A stretch of 6,437 nt of DNA from CAIOTO01 sp040389165 (lineage in GTDB: Bacteria > Pseudomonadota > Alphaproteobacteria > Paracaedibacterales > CAIOTO01): contig JAZKAK010000051.1 of assembly GCA_040389165.1 (NCBI GenBank), positions 1 to 6,437 on the forward strand, given 5' to 3'. Of the stretch, positions 4,799 to 6,437 are shown piece by piece (position 1 is the first letter of the stretch; every line of letters starts with the position of its first letter). Both the position numbers and the translations under genes were made by a program. The notes beneath the pieces are model-generated. The model was not told the origin of the DNA. It saw nothing but the letters and a program-made list of their open reading frames with translations, and did not search any database.

Positions 4799-6437
4799 AT
4801 GTTGCAGAAACGCTATCGTATATCTACGGCAAATGCTTTTTTCCCCCCGCCAAAAACATTTTTTAAGATCAGAAGAATTTGGCATGTCTTAATGCTCATC
4901 GTATTGAGTTCTTTTTCAGGTACAGTGAATGCAACATCAACGGGTACGAATGCTGTTTATGATGGTGGTGCTAATGATGGTAGTGGTGCTTGGACAGGCA
5001 TTACTTCTGGGACTCCTGGTTCAAATCAGAATAATACGTTTAATTCTACGGGCGGTTTTGCTGCGTTGACCATCACAGATGGAGCCTTCCCATATTTGAA
5101 TGCCAATTCTACAAATGCTATTAATGGTAACTTAGTCATTAGTGGAAGTAGTAATGGATGGTTTGATAACTCTGCCAATACCATTACAGGCAGTGTCACG
5201 ATAGATGATGGCTGCCTTGGGAAATTTTTTGCAAATGGCTCTGGTGCTAGCGCGAATACAATTACAGGTGGCATCACTGTAAGTGGTACAGCCGATGCAG
5301 ATTTTTCGAATAGTGGGTCTGGTATTAGCACGAACACAATTACAGGTGGCATCACGCTTAATGATACTGCGACAGCAAATTTTTCAAATACGGGCGGCGG
5401 AGCCTCAACCAATACAATTGATGCCCTTACGTTAAATGCTTCAAGCACGTTCAGCTTAGGTGGGTCTGGCAGCACGACCACCATTGATACCTTGAATTGG
5501 AATGGTGGAACCGTAAAATTTGTTTGCTCCAATTGTAGTTTTGGTACGACAACGATTAATACACTTAATCTGGGATCGGCGCCGTTAACAATAGATTTAT
5601 ATGACAGTGGAGAAGGTGGGGATCTTCAGCTGGCTGATCTTTCGGGTGCCCAAACCCTTTTTACTGTCACAGGGGAAATCACAGGTGATCCATCAAATAT
5701 TCAGCTTATTAACACGAGTCCTTTCACGGAAATTATTGCAAATGGAACGTCCAATGGCGTAACCGTTTCACCCGATGGAAAAGTTACAATTACTTTTGTG
5801 CCTACCGCTACAGCAGCAAGTCAATCCAATGCGATCGAAGCCCTAAATGCTGCCGGTGATATTTTGCAAGGTTTGCAAACAACCGTGACTAATTCAGAAA
5901 ATGCGTTTGCACCAACGCGTTATCAACAGATGAAAATAAACGCCAATATCGCACGGAGTATGAAAGAGAATTGTAAAGATTCGCATGAGGCCTTAATCAC
6001 GGCATTGGCACAAGAAAATAGCGGTTCTGTTGTTAAAATTCGTGGAGATTGGCGTGTGTTTGCGACTCCATTTGTAACGGAAATTCGTAATAAAGGTTTG
6101 GGCGGTTATATGGCTGGCTTTAAAGAAAAGTATTATGGAATGTTGATGGGCGGAAGCCATTATTTCAAGAAAAGCGGGATTAATTTATTAGCGATGATTG
6201 GTTTTGGTGCGTCGAAAACACAACAAGACCGCAGTGTTGGCAGCTATTCGAACGGAAAGAATGTCATGTTAGGGCTGGACGTGCGTAAGACATTTGTCGA
6301 TTATTTAAACGTTGATTGGGATTTTGAATCAAACTTAAGTGGGATTGTGGTGAAAAATACGCAACAACGTCAAGGTAACCCAGTAACCGTTCGAGCAACC
6401 ACCCCCTTGTTTCAGCAGGGTGATTTAGTTATGCTAG
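4799..6437 (+). CDS. Autotransporter (type Va secretion) with repeat passenger, partial at the right edge
   Basis: The product is a self-secreting surface protein: the C-terminal beta-barrel inserts in the outer membrane and exports the passenger. Counting from the ATG at 4799, a long basic leader (1-31) precedes the hydrophobic core MLIVLSSFSG, with cleavage likely after VNA (about residue 44). Extended leaders are common in this class. The passenger (about 45-330) is Gly/Ser/Thr/Asn-rich with NTITG-type repeats that should stack as a beta-helix. A helical linker (about 345-400) leads to the barrel, which starts near WRVFATPF (Trp418) and continues with GGYMAGFKEKYYGMLMGGSHYF, INLLAMIGFG and DVRKTFVDYLNVDWDFE before the window ends at about residue 546. 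An in-frame ATG at 4766 and another at 4892 are alternative starts. The frame is open throughout, so the gene appears intact so far. The ligand is unknown. Confidence 0.88.
   Translation, partial: MLQKRYRISTANAFFPPPKTFFKIRRIWHVLMLIVLSSFSGTVNATSTGTNAVYDGGANDGSGAWTGITSGTPGSNQNNTFNSTGGFAALTITDGAFPYLNANSTNAINGNLVISGSSNGWFDNSANTITGSVTIDDGCLGKFFANGSGASANTITGGITVSGTADADFSNSGSGISTNTITGGITLNDTATANFSNTGGGASTNTIDALTLNASSTFSLGGSGSTTTIDTLNWNGGTVKFVCSNCSFGTTTINTLNLGSAPLTIDLYDSGEGGDLQLADLSGAQTLFTVTGEITGDPSNIQLINTSPFTEIIANGTSNGVTVSPDGKVTITFVPTATAASQSNAIEALNAAGDILQGLQTTVTNSENAFAPTRYQQMKINANIARSMKENCKDSHEALITALAQENSGSVVKIRGDWRVFATPFVTEIRNKGLGGYMAGFKEKYYGMLMGGSHYFKKSGINLLAMIGFGASKTQQDRSVGSYSNGKNVMLGLDVRKTFVDYLNVDWDFESNLSGIVVKNTQQRQGNPVTVRATTPLFQQGDLVML
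5177..5476 (+). repeat. 78-bp (26-residue) repeats in the autotransporter passenger
   Basis: Units begin at 5177, 5255, 5333 and 5411, each exactly 78 nt after the last; the fourth is shorter (about 66 nt). The consensus starts NTITGxITV/L, has a middle x-F-x-N, and ends SGxST/A. A degenerate unit begins near 5114 (NAINGNLVIS). The spacing suggests one or two beta-helix rungs per unit and growth by in-frame duplication. Confidence 0.85.

Noticed and set aside
4661..4885. 74-codon minus-strand open frame
   Set aside because: It has no ribosome site, overlaps the autotransporter leader, and its sequence reflects AT-rich intergenic DNA.
5026..5532. 168-codon minus-strand open frame with Pro/Val-rich repeats
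   Set aside because: It is the exact antisense of the NTITG repeats of the autotransporter. Its repetitive composition simply mirrors them.

Overview
The window looks like a piece of an AT-rich, Gram-negative genome. It has a type Va autotransporter, several Sec signal peptides, an Rpn/PD-(D/E)XK 'transposase-like' nuclease with an AEGK-rich tail, and GC-rich palindromic intergenic repeats in an AT-rich background. This mixture is typical of host-associated alphaproteobacteria (Rickettsiales/Holosporales-like endosymbionts). That placement is inference from style; no marker gene is present.

Layout. (1) 1-802, minus: a secreted protein of unknown function, cut by the left edge and broken by one -1 frameshift near 616-618. 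The mature N-terminus carries a bipartite basic motif resembling a nuclear localisation signal. (2) 803-1262: no gene. It holds a 163-bp nested inverted repeat (827-989), a minus-strand promoter on its far side (1009-1037), and a second small palindromic block (1131-1185). (3) 1263-2147, minus: an Rpn-family nuclease with a good promoter just upstream. (4) 2335-2673 and 2722-3249, minus: two small exported coiled-coil proteins with matching leaders and an alignable heptad region, probably a diverged duplicate pair in one transcript, with a possible terminator at 2281-2320. (5) 3250-3546: a divergent intergenic region with a 10-bp dyad and a plus-strand promoter. (6) 3547-4026 and 4020-4592, plus: two overlapping genes, a predicted helix-turn-helix protein and an unrecognised basic protein. 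(7) 4799 to the right edge, plus: an autotransporter with a long signal sequence, a passenger built of 26-residue repeats, and the first part of the C-terminal beta-barrel.

How it fits together. Four of the seven genes encode proteins predicted to leave the cytoplasm (the broken gene, the coiled-coil pair and the autotransporter). The window therefore reads as an accessory, surface/secretome-rich segment with signs of genome flux: a mobile-type nuclease, palindromic repeats, gene duplication and a frameshift. The two-gene HTH operon has no recognisable partner system here. Any regulatory link to the divergent coiled-coil genes is only suggested by position.
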